A stretch of DNA of 64,000 nt, taken from assembly GCA_002706335.1 (NCBI GenBank), contig PAKZ01000038.1, positions 1-64,000 on the forward strand, written 5' to 3'. Made by a program: the position numbers and the translations under genes. Source of the stretch: Ahrensia sp. (GTDB lineage Bacteria; Pseudomonadota; Alphaproteobacteria; Rhizobiales; Rhizobiaceae). Of this stretch, positions 34,795 to 42,299 are shown one piece after another. The notes under the pieces were generated by a model. It ran no database searches. It was not told the origin of the DNA and saw nothing but the letters and a program-made list of their open reading frames with translations. Position 1 is the first letter of the stretch. Every line of letters begins with the position of its first letter.

Positions 34795-36469
34795 CGTTCC
34801 CATCCTTTCGGCGGTAGTTCAGATGCAGACGTGGCATCGCCAGCGGATAAGGCCCTTCGACCGGATTGGGCGTGAGCCATGATGCCCACGGCGCGACGAA
34901 CCAGACCGCCAGCAGCTCTCCTTGAATAGGAAGCGCCGCCTTGACGAAGAGCAGTTGCGTTCCCGCTGGCATCAGCCTGATTTCATCGGGCGACATCAGC
35001 GGCCTTCCGGTTTCGCTGAGGCTTTCGCCCACGTCATCGTCATCGAACCGCCCCAGATTGTAGTTGCGGGTCTTCACGGTCCTTTGGCCCAACGCCATCG
35101 ACAGCGTGCGGGCGAGCTGATCGTCCTGCACGGCGAAGAACTGTTTGACCTCGGCTTGCGAGAGCACCGTTCTTGCCGTGTGCGGCCCGTAAATCCGCAC
35201 CAGCTCCGACAGCTCCTGGACGAAGGCCCAGACCCGCACTCCGAGACCGGGCAACGCAGTCAGGCTTTCCGCAAGACCTGCGAGCTTGCCCATGTTCGCG
35301 AACTCATCGAGCATGAACAGCACTTCGTTCTTGCCGCTGGAGCGTGCCACCGCGCGAATGGCCTGCGCGGTGACAAGCCCAAGCCAGGCCCCGTGTGTTG
35401 CGATTCTGTCCTGCGGGATCACGAGGTAGATGCTGGTCTTGCCTTCCTTCAGTTCCGCAAAATCCACATCCGATCCGCTGACGGCATCGCCGAGCCAACT
35501 CACCGGATCGAAGATATCGAGCGCCTGTTGCGCCCCCTGCCGAAAGTCGGCGAACTGATCGGGGTTGTCTTCGAGCTGGTTGGCAAGGTCATGCCCCAGA
35601 TCGGCAACCATTCCGAACAGCGCATCGGAGGCGGTCATCTCATCGACGGCGCGTTCGATCCGGCGCGTGCTTGAAAGCAAGCGCCATATCTCCGGCAGCG
35701 TGCAGGTCTCCGGCCTGCCGCATGTCGCAAGGTGCAGCATCAGCGCACGCAGGATTGTTCTCGCGCCTTCCCGGAAATACCGGTTCCGGGCATCTTCCGG
35801 CTCCGGTAGGAGCTGGAGCGCGAGCGCCTTGGCTTCATCGGCGATCCCGCGCAACAGCGCCGGATCGTTTGCCGCTTCGAGCAGCGGCTGAAGCGGATTG
35901 AAGCGGTGCTGCGGCAAGCCATGCAGCCCCCACGGGTTCAAGACGATTACCTTCTGTCCGAGACGCTCTGCGCGATGCGCCGCCGTAACGGCTGCCAGTT
36001 CCCCCTTGGGATCGGTAACGAACACCGATCCCTGGAAGTGCAGCAGGTTCGGAATGACGACGCTGATCCCTTTTCCCTGCCGGGCAGGGGCGACCGTTAG
36101 CAGATGCGCCTTCCCCGAATAGAAAAGCGGCTGACCGTTCAGCAGACCGAGATAGAGTCCGCGCGGTTCGAGCAGCCCCGCTTGGGAGCAATCCGCGAGC
36201 GTAGCGAAGGCGGCTGATCCGAAAACCCCGGAGGACTGTTCGGCATCCTTGCGCCGCTGGCGCTGTCTCCAGGCGCTGTAATGTCCGAGCGCCCCTCCAA
36301 GCATGCAGGCCGCTCCAACGAACTGGAAAAATCCGAGATAGAGCTGGTCGGCAGCATTGGGATGCGCCCCGGTCAGCTCAGGCCAATAGCGGGCCAGCGC
36401 GAAAAACGACACACCGACGAGCAGGCTGCCGGTCGGCGATCCTTTTCTCTGTCCGGGTGTGCGTGGCAT
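34787..36469 (-). CDS. Type IV coupling protein, VirD4/TraG family
   Basis: The 560-residue protein links the relaxosome to a type IV secretion channel. Two N-terminal hydrophobic helices (about residues 14-29 and 43-63) precede the RecA-like domain. Walker A is a variant, APARQGKGIS (about residue 127), Walker B is LFMLDEFANMGKL (about 367), and VFVTDPKGE and NRYFREGARTIL are the usual TraG blocks. Proteins of this family form hexameric ATPases at the inner membrane. It opens a minus-strand cluster with two small genes. Confidence 0.92.
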   Translation of the reverse strand: MPRTPGQRKGSPTGSLLVGVSFFALARYWPELTGAHPNAADQLYLGFFQFVGAACMLGGALGHYSAWRQRQRRKDAEQSSGVFGSAAFATLADCSQAGLLEPRGLYLGLLNGQPLFYSGKAHLLTVAPARQGKGISVVIPNLLHFQGSVFVTDPKGELAAVTAAHRAERLGQKVIVLNPWGLHGLPQHRFNPLQPLLEAANDPALLRGIADEAKALALQLLPEPEDARNRYFREGARTILRALMLHLATCGRPETCTLPEIWRLLSSTRRIERAVDEMTASDALFGMVADLGHDLANQLEDNPDQFADFRQGAQQALDIFDPVSWLGDAVSGSDVDFAELKEGKTSIYLVIPQDRIATHGAWLGLVTAQAIRAVARSSGKNEVLFMLDEFANMGKLAGLAESLTALPGLGVRVWAFVQELSELVRIYGPHTARTVLSQAEVKQFFAVQDDQLARTLSMALGQRTVKTRNYNLGRFDDDDVGESLSETGRPLMSPDEIRLMPAGTQLLFVKAALPIQGELLAVWFVAPWASWLTPNPVEGPYPLAMPRLHLNYRRKDGNDE

Positions 36470-36565
36470 GGCGTTGTTCTTTCGAGACTGGCGGCTTCAA
36501 TGGCCGGTGGTTGGATTCAAGAATTGGGGGAGCAGGGCGGGAACCCGCCCTGCCTGTCTTGTTGG

Positions 36566-36709
36566 TCACTTGCCCTTGGAGGCGTCCTTGCGACCGGCGT
36601 TGACGGCGGCATCGATGGCCTTCTTGGCCTGATCCGACATGCCGTTGGTGTTGACAGTGCCGGTGCCGTTTCGGCCCGTCTGGTAGGCGTTGTTGAGCGT
36701 CTTGCTCAT
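36566..36709 (-). CDS. Small hypothetical protein
   Basis: This encodes 47 residues, polar: SKTLNNAYQTGRNGTGTVNT, then an Ala/Lys-rich helix ending DASKGK. AAAGGACGACGAG precedes the ATG. It lies 96 bases upstream of the coupling protein. Small proteins of this kind recur beside traG in rhizobial elements; the role is unknown. Confidence 0.5.
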   Translation of the reverse strand: MSKTLNNAYQTGRNGTGTVNTNGMSDQAKKAIDAAVNAGRKDASKGK

Positions 36710-36876
36710 CTCGTCGTCCTTTCCCTTGCGAACCGGAACGAAGGCCGTTCGCGGTTCCAACGGGACCGATATGAGCTGTTGCCAGACTGCAAAAAATCGG
36801 GAGATCGAACTTCTTCATCCGCAGATTCCGTGCAAATCTCCGCACAAATGCAGAGATATGCAGAGCGCGATTCGCC

Positions 36877-37743
36877 ATGCCCTGGATGGAGACGGAAGAA
36901 CAAAACAGACGGCTACTCGAAACCTTGCAGCAGCTTGCCAAGGAAGAAGGCGCTCTTGGCCGTCTTGCAGGCGCGATTAGTGCCGACGAACGTGCCCAGA
37001 AGACCGACGAAGCGCGCAGCGGCGACGAGCACAAGGATTTCCTTGGCCTGATCGATGCGACGACGCTGGACAGATGGCAGAAGGGTGGGCTTGCGCGTAT
37101 CAAGAAAGCGCGCTCTCACAAGAAGCGGCTGGTCTTTGAGTTCCTTGAGCGCTCGCCCGATTTCCTGACGCCGATTTACAGGCCGATAAGTCAGTTGCCT
37201 TTCGGGCTTCTGGACTACGCGGGCGAACATGGGGAACGGATCACGCAGCCGTTCGCGAAAGACCTGAGCAGGCTCGACGGTGCTTTCGAGTTATATCGGC
37301 CCGCTTGGACGACGCCCTCGCGCCGCGACCGCGTTCTGGTCTCGCGACTGCAATTCAAGACCGAGGACGGGTTTACGCGATTCAGGGAAGAACAGGATTA
37401 CGTCGATCCGGGATTTCACGATGCGCAGATCAACGAGATCGACGAAGGTGCGGTTATGTTCACCGCCGCCTGCATCGTCATGTTCGGCCTGGGCATGAAT
37501 GCCGAGCGCGTGAAATTCTTCGTGGCCGATAGTTGGCACGATGCCCTCAATGGACCGCTGCCTGTCACGCGGCTCAGCGGCACGATGATGGGCGTGTCCG
37601 GGCGCAAGCAGCATCCCGGCTTCCCGTTCGTTGCCGTTCGCACGAGAAAGCCGTTTGCCGATATAGAGACCGGGATCGTTGCGCCCGACGATCCGCGTTT
37701 GGATCGCGAGATCGCTGGCGCGCTCGGTCTCGGCCTTTCCTAG
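36877..37743 (+). CDS. Hypothetical protein of the element
   Basis: The 288-residue soluble protein has a helical N-terminus (NRRLLETLQQLAKEEGALGRLAG). The second half has a hydrophobic block VMFTAACIVMFGLGMNAERV and a strand-rich end with HPGFPFVAVRTRKP. I recognise no domain and see no nuclease, ATPase or helix-turn-helix signature. It is divergent from the traG cluster and convergent (4-base overlap) with the lipoprotein gene. Confidence 0.6.
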   Translation: MPWMETEEQNRRLLETLQQLAKEEGALGRLAGAISADERAQKTDEARSGDEHKDFLGLIDATTLDRWQKGGLARIKKARSHKKRLVFEFLERSPDFLTPIYRPISQLPFGLLDYAGEHGERITQPFAKDLSRLDGAFELYRPAWTTPSRRDRVLVSRLQFKTEDGFTRFREEQDYVDPGFHDAQINEIDEGAVMFTAACIVMFGLGMNAERVKFFVADSWHDALNGPLPVTRLSGTMMGVSGRKQHPGFPFVAVRTRKPFADIETGIVAPDDPRLDREIAGALGLGLS

Positions 37744-38240
37744 AATTCAGTACAGTGCACAGTATTTCCGGAGAAGTTACAGTTTGTTGTTTTGAAGTTC
37801 TGATCATCCCGATTGTCGGTCGGTTGGTTTGCGTTGATCAGCGCTTGTCCAACTTGGCTCATAGCCGCCGCCCGAGCTGATTGCGCGTTTCTGCTAATCT
37901 GAGATTCTGCTTCCGTGAAACGAGCTTCTGCCCTTTGCATTTCGACCTGCGCTTGTCCCTCCGACAGGCCACCTTCATCGACCTTAAGACCGATCTCTTC
38001 CCAGTCCGCAATCAGCGCAAGAAGCAGCGCTTTGTTTTGATAGACTGGCATCAGATGCTTTCGCATCGCGTCCGTTTTGCATTTTACGGTATCGCCAAAT
38101 GTAGCCCCGGTTTCTTTTCGATAGTAATCGCACGTCACAGCCACGGCACCGGCTTGATCCATCGCAGCGTTGACTGCTGCTTGATTTCCGGTCGAACAGG
38201 AAGCAATAAATAAAGTTATCAAAATTAATAATATTCTCAT
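37740..38240 (-). CDS. Predicted lipoprotein
   Basis: The 166-residue protein starts RILLILITLFIASC, a lipoprotein signal with Cys at residue 14. The mature part is mostly helical (GQAQVEMQRAEARFTEAESQ) with two further Cys pairs. Small element-borne lipoproteins are often entry-exclusion or envelope factors; that is only a suggestion here. Upstream DNA (38240-38350) is AT-rich, unlike the chromosome. An in-frame start 42 bases earlier lacks a signal sequence. Confidence 0.65.
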   Translation of the reverse strand: MRILLILITLFIASCSTGNQAAVNAAMDQAGAVAVTCDYYRKETGATFGDTVKCKTDAMRKHLMPVYQNKALLLALIADWEEIGLKVDEGGLSEGQAQVEMQRAEARFTEAESQISRNAQSARAAAMSQVGQALINANQPTDNRDDQNFKTTNCNFSGNTVHCTEF

Positions 38241-38511
38241 TGTATAGATTCCATCATGCGAAAAGTTCGAATATAAATACAATATCAGCTGTCAGTAAAG
38301 AACTTATTATTGTTAATAATGTAGAAATACTAGACAGAGCCCTCACAGTTCTGATTTCTCCTTTCAGTCGGACTGTCTGTTAGGCTGCGCGCAGACTGTG
38401 GCATGTGCTGTTTCGACTATGCCCCTCTTTAATCATCATCGTGATCTGGTTTGGGCGGCCAGATACAATCGCGGGATTCCCCGGCCTTAATTTCAAGGCT
38501 AAAATGACCGC

Positions 38512-38859
38512 ATGCGCGTCCTATTCGTTTGCACAGCCAACAAGCTCAGAAGCCCGACAGCCGAAGCTGTTTTTCGGGATCATCCCGGTATTGAGAGCTT
38601 GTCAGCAGGAACGGACGCCGACGCGCCGACGCCCCTGACCAAGGAGCTTGTCGCGAGCGCCGATCTGATCTTTGCGATGGAGACGCATCACCGTGAGCGC
38701 GTCCGCAAAAAGTTCAAGCAGCGCCCGCACGACAGATGCATCATTACCCTTCATATTCCCGATGAATACGAACGCGACGATCCCTTCCTGATCGAGCTTC
38801 TCAAGAAGAAAGCGGGGCCTGTCATACGGCAGTTTCAGCTACAGGCTTCACAGTCCTGA
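38512..38859 (+). CDS. Low-molecular-weight protein tyrosine phosphatase-like protein
   Basis: The 115-residue protein begins MRVLFVCTANKLRSPTAE, which contains the CX5R phosphate loop (CTANKLR) followed by Ser. The DDP stretch near residue 92 could supply the general-acid Asp. At 115 residues it is shorter than typical 150-residue enzymes but matches a compact group of such phosphatases. Substrate unknown. It sits just upstream of the hairpin-rich segment and the R-M operon. Confidence 0.75.
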   Translation: MRVLFVCTANKLRSPTAEAVFRDHPGIESLSAGTDADAPTPLTKELVASADLIFAMETHHRERVRKKFKQRPHDRCIITLHIPDEYERDDPFLIELLKKKAGPVIRQFQLQASQS

Positions 38860-39444
38860 TGCCGTTCGAACCCGCGTGGTGACAGCGTAGCTGGCGGCAC
38901 CGGCATTGTGTTTGTAGTACAGCCTGGATTCCCGTCAGTTCCGTGACCGCAAGATGTGTTTTGTAGTACAAAACCATCTTGGCAAGGGGGGACCGCTGCG
39001 CTCCCCCCGTTGCATCCCCCCGACCTTGGCTCTTGCAGGGGATCGACCCCATTCCAGAGCCAGCAGACCGTATCGCCGGTCAACCACTCGCGGGAGACTT
39101 CGCTCTCCCTGCACCCATCGATCAGGGGGCTATCGCACCGCCCTGAACCCACTCGCAGGGCTTGGAGATATGCCTCTCCACCTGCACCGAACCACGCACA
39201 ATCGAGCGCTCGATTGATCCCCGATCAGGGGAGCGTTCCTGCTGCCCCCGATACCCCCATGACCATTTCATGGAGACCAGGAAGGGAGCTTTCGCGCTGC
39301 CCTCGCCTTGGAACCATCCCATCGACCAACCCTCCCCGGATTGGATGCGCGCCATCTTGTCGAAGATGGATCACGACCAAGGAATCGTCCTTGGATGCGC
39401 GGGTTTCTGTCCCCACCTAATTCGGGCTGAATTTCGCCATTTCA
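38860..39444. other. Non-coding array of consecutive hairpins
   Basis: No credible gene lies here. Short perfect inverted repeats follow one another: 38951-38980, 38986-38991/39003-39008, 39027-39033/39056-39062 (with inner 39038-39041/39047-39050), 39066-39070/39077-39081, 39092-39097/39104-39109, 39122-39127/39141-39146, 39163-39168/39175-39180, an 18-base palindrome 39199-39216, 39218-39222/39228-39232, 39257-39262/39268-39273, 39352-39358/39363-39369 and 39377-39383/39388-39394. Loops are mostly 4-6 bases. TTGGATGCGCG is repeated at 39341 and 39391. It could be a large structured RNA or single-strand DNA regulatory region (see findings). Confidence 0.65.
38951..38980. repeat. Near-perfect 30-bp palindrome with TTTGTAGTACA core
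   Basis: AAGATG-T-GTTTTGTA, centre G, TACAAAAC-C-ATCTT is symmetric apart from one mismatched pair. The core TGTG(T)TTTGTAGTACA occurs again at 38907-38921, 48 bases earlier. Such paired copies suggest a protein-binding site. Confidence 0.6.
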
Positions 39445-39473
39445 TTGACAGGAACTGTCGACTTGTCGACTCT
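39445..39473 (+). promoter_or_regulatory. Predicted promoter of the R-M operon
   Basis: A consensus -35 box TTGACA lies at 39445-39450. A 17-base spacer leads to a weak -10 (GACTCT, 39468-39473). The tandem GTCGAC boxes fill the spacer and reach the -10. The poor -10 means the exact start site is uncertain. Confidence 0.5.
39456..39471. promoter_or_regulatory. Tandem 8-bp TGTCGACT boxes, likely operator
   Basis: TGTCGACT is repeated twice with no gap (39456-39463, 39464-39471). Each contains the palindrome GTCGAC. Ribbon-helix-helix repressors such as MetJ bind adjacent 8-bp palindromic boxes, and the next gene encodes a small protein of that kind. GTCGAC is also the recognition sequence reported for XamI, the restriction enzyme family encoded here. 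Confidence 0.6.
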
Positions 39474-39494
39474 CAGGCATGGGGAGGAATCACC

Positions 39495-39653
39495 ATGCCT
39501 GATAGCCAAAAGCCGACACGGAAGATCATCGGATTTTCTCTGGCACCTTCACTCGCTGCCGAAGTGAAAAGCGAAGCGGCCCGACGCGGTATGTCACTGC
39601 GGAAGCTGTTTGAAGAGATTTGGGAACTCTATAAGAAGTCGAAAAAATCATAA
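39495..39653 (+). CDS. Small RHH-like probable regulator of the R-M operon
   Basis: This encodes 52 residues: KPTRKIIGFSLAPSLAAEVK, then RRGMSLRKLFEEIWELYKK. A strand (KIIGFSL) followed by two helices separated by a Gly turn fits a ribbon-helix-helix fold. GGGGAGG lies 8 bases before the ATG. Its stop overlaps the endonuclease start (TAATG), so the two are translationally coupled. Position first in the operon parallels controller (C) proteins, though classical C proteins are helix-turn-helix. Confidence 0.65.
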   Translation: MPDSQKPTRKIIGFSLAPSLAAEVKSEAARRGMSLRKLFEEIWELYKKSKKS

Positions 39654-40612
39654 TGCCAGTGAATCTCGATAAGCCGCAAAACTGGAAGGCCGACATCGCG
39701 CAGTCGGTTGATATGTACAATCAATGGTTCATGGACTTTGCGCCAAAGGCCTTCCGGGACACGCGCATCGAGGCCACAAAGAGCGTCGAGTCCGCGCTCG
39801 CGAATACGGCCAATCTTACCGACGTGACTCCCGGCATAATGCGAAAGTGGCCCGGTGTCCTGCCGACATTGCGTATGTCTACTTGCCCACCTCTCGCGGT
39901 TGACCGCCTCATTGGTCTAGCGAGCGTTTCGCCAAATCTCGTCAAGAACCTGGAGCAGAACCAGCTACCGCTGCGCATGAATAGGGCTGAGCTCGACGCT
40001 GGACTTACCAAGATTGGTGACATCATCGAGAAGATGGCAGACCCCGACATTTTCGTTTGGATCGGACGTGCGGAGGCGCCAACTGAGGCCGAAATTCACC
40101 GGGCGGCGACCATCGTTGCCGACCGGCTTTGCGGTAGCGTCGCAAACCCGATCATTCGCAATGCGCAGGAGCGCCGTCAGCTTGCTTACATCGCGTCCTG
40201 GCTTGAGGCGCGGCAGTACCGCAAGCTCCCCGAAGGGTTCAACGGCGCATTCCGCGATATGCCGCCTGGAACATACTCATTCCGCATGAATGTTCCGGTA
40301 GGAGGTGACGACGGCGGCAAGACCGTGAACATCCCGGTCGATGCGGTCATCATGCGGCAAAATGCTCAGCAAGGGGATTTCCCGCTGCTTGTCGAGGCGA
40401 AGTCTGCGGGCGACTTCACCAACACCAACAAGCGTCGTAAGGAAGAAGCGCAAAAGGTCAATCAGCTTCGCCATACATACGGCAACGATATTGAGTTTAT
40501 CCTTTTCCTCTGCGGCTATTTCGACAGCGGCTATCTTGGTTATGAAGCCGCCGAAGGTATCGATTGGGTGTGGGAGCACCGGATCGACGACCTCCAGGAT
40601 TTCGGCCTATGA
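39653..40612 (+). CDS. XamI-family type II restriction endonuclease
   Basis: The 319-residue protein matches my memory of the XamI family from its start (MPVNLDKPQNWKADIAQSVD, with YNQWFMDFAPKAFRD). XamI cuts DNA with recognition sequence GTCGAC. A plausible PD-(D/E)XK core is visible near residues 225-250: VDAVI, then LLVEAKSAGD, where Glu-Ala-Lys fits the ExK half. It overlaps the regulator by one base and the methylase by four (ATGA), so the three genes form one operon. Confidence 0.85.
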   Translation: MPVNLDKPQNWKADIAQSVDMYNQWFMDFAPKAFRDTRIEATKSVESALANTANLTDVTPGIMRKWPGVLPTLRMSTCPPLAVDRLIGLASVSPNLVKNLEQNQLPLRMNRAELDAGLTKIGDIIEKMADPDIFVWIGRAEAPTEAEIHRAATIVADRLCGSVANPIIRNAQERRQLAYIASWLEARQYRKLPEGFNGAFRDMPPGTYSFRMNVPVGGDDGGKTVNIPVDAVIMRQNAQQGDFPLLVEAKSAGDFTNTNKRRKEEAQKVNQLRHTYGNDIEFILFLCGYFDSGYLGYEAAEGIDWVWEHRIDDLQDFGL

Positions 40613-42189
40613 GCACGAACGACAAAACCGAAGAGCGGCGGCTTGCACTCCAGTCCGAACTGGATGGCGAAAAGACTTCGGAAGACCGCAATCGCATGGG
40701 GCAGTTTGCAACACCGACCGTCCTTGCCCGCGAGATTCTAGCGCATGGCGTTGCGCTGTTGCCCTCAGCCGAAAAGATCAGGTTTCTCGATCCGGGAATA
40801 GGCACCGGCTCATTCTATTCGGCACTGCGGGCGACCGTGCCCGCCAAAAGAATCGAGCGGGCCACAGGTTTTGAAATCGACCCACACTACGGCGAACCGG
40901 CCAAAGCTCTTTGGAAGGAGACCGCGCTGACCATCCGCATGGAAGACTTCACCCATGCCGAACCGGATGCAAGCAGCAAGGCAAATCTTCTGATCTGCAA
41001 TCCGCCCTACGTGCGGCACCACCACATTGATGCGGCTATCAAGGCGGGGTTGCAGCACCGTACCGAAGAAGCGTGTGGCGTTACCATCAACGGGCTTTCC
41101 GGCCTCTATTGCTACTTCATGGGGCTTTCGCACAAATGGATGGAGCCGGGCGGTGTCGCCGGTTGGCTTATCCCGAGTGAATTCATGGGCGTGAACTACG
41201 GCAGGATGTTAAAGGCATACCTGCTCAAGAAGGTCACGCTCTTACAGATACACCGCTTCGATCCAACCGACGTTCAGTTTTCGGATGCGCTGGTTTCCTC
41301 TGCCGTCGTTTGGTTCAGGAATGAGCCGCCGCCGCGTGATCATGCCGTTGTCTTTTCTTACGGCGGCACGCTGTCCAAGCCCAAAATTTCCCGTGCGGTT
41401 CCTGCGTCGGAACTAGCCCACGAACCCAAATGGACGCGTTACCCCCAGGCCGAAAAGGCGTCGGTGCGAGCTGAGATTACGCTCGGCGATTTGTTTGATA
41501 TCAAGCGCGGCCTTGCGACAGGGGACAACAGCTTTTTCATTATGAGCCGCGAGCAAATCGCGGAACGCGGCCTGCCGATGGAGTGTTTTCAACCTGTGCT
41601 GCCGGGGTCGCGCCATATTCCCGTCGATGAAATCAACGCGGATGCGCAAGGCTTGCCGCTGATCGAAAAGCAGCTCTTCCTGCTCGACACCACGCTGGGC
41701 GAAGAAGAAATCGCCGAGCGTTTTCCCAAGCTCAAAACCTATCTCGATACCGGAAAGAAGGGCGAAAAGCCTGTTTCCGATCGCTATCTATGCAAGTCCA
41801 GAAGGCCTTGGTACGCGCAGGAGAACCGGCCTGCCGCGCCGATTATCTGCACCTACATGGGTAGAAGCCGTGAAGGCGGAAAGCCTTTCCGATTTATCCT
41901 CAATCACTCGCAGGCGACCGCTTGCAATGTCTTTCTGATGCTTTATCCCAAACCGTTCTTGGCCCGCGCTGCTGAGAAGAATCCGGCCGTCATGCGAGCG
42001 GCATGGGAATTCCTGAACGACATCGATCCCGATGAACTTCTAGGACATGGCCGTGTTTACGGCGGCGGACTTCACAAGCTGGAGCCGAAGGAATTGAGAG
42101 GCTTTCCGGCTGAGGGTCTCATAGCTCGATTGCCTGAACTTGAACCGCTCGATCACCAACTAGTCTTGTTCGACAAAGCTGTCGCATAG
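40609..42189 (+). CDS. N6-adenine DNA methyltransferase of the XamI-like R-M system
   Basis: The 526-residue methylase has the SAM-binding motif FLDPGIGTGSFYSAL (motif I, about residues 64-78) and catalytic NPPYVRHHH (motif IV, about 132) of gamma-class N6-adenine enzymes of the Eco57I-type fold. GQFATPTVLA near residue 31 is the usual motif X region. A large C-terminal region (about 270-520) should recognise the target. It is expected to protect GTCGAC by methylating its adenine; the specificity is inferred from the partner nuclease. Confidence 0.9.
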   Translation: MSTNDKTEERRLALQSELDGEKTSEDRNRMGQFATPTVLAREILAHGVALLPSAEKIRFLDPGIGTGSFYSALRATVPAKRIERATGFEIDPHYGEPAKALWKETALTIRMEDFTHAEPDASSKANLLICNPPYVRHHHIDAAIKAGLQHRTEEACGVTINGLSGLYCYFMGLSHKWMEPGGVAGWLIPSEFMGVNYGRMLKAYLLKKVTLLQIHRFDPTDVQFSDALVSSAVVWFRNEPPPRDHAVVFSYGGTLSKPKISRAVPASELAHEPKWTRYPQAEKASVRAEITLGDLFDIKRGLATGDNSFFIMSREQIAERGLPMECFQPVLPGSRHIPVDEINADAQGLPLIEKQLFLLDTTLGEEEIAERFPKLKTYLDTGKKGEKPVSDRYLCKSRRPWYAQENRPAAPIICTYMGRSREGGKPFRFILNHSQATACNVFLMLYPKPFLARAAEKNPAVMRAAWEFLNDIDPDELLGHGRVYGGGLHKLEPKELRGFPAEGLIARLPELEPLDHQLVLFDKAVA

Positions 42190-42299
42190 GTTATGGGCGA
42201 GTGCTTTATCGGCCGTTGTGAAAAAGGCGAATGATGAGCATCAGAGAATGGCATCGCTGGAGGGAACAGGACGCGGCGTAGACGAAGGAGGACAGCCGG

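Noticed and set aside
38954-39420. Several overlapping frames across the hairpin array
   Set aside because: They have no ribosome sites, cross many palindromes and encode low-complexity Pro/Arg-rich sequence; the segment is better explained as non-coding.
38860-39444. CRISPR array or retron RNA as an explanation for the repeats
   Set aside because: There are no equal-length repeats with spacers, no cas genes and no reverse transcriptase in the window.
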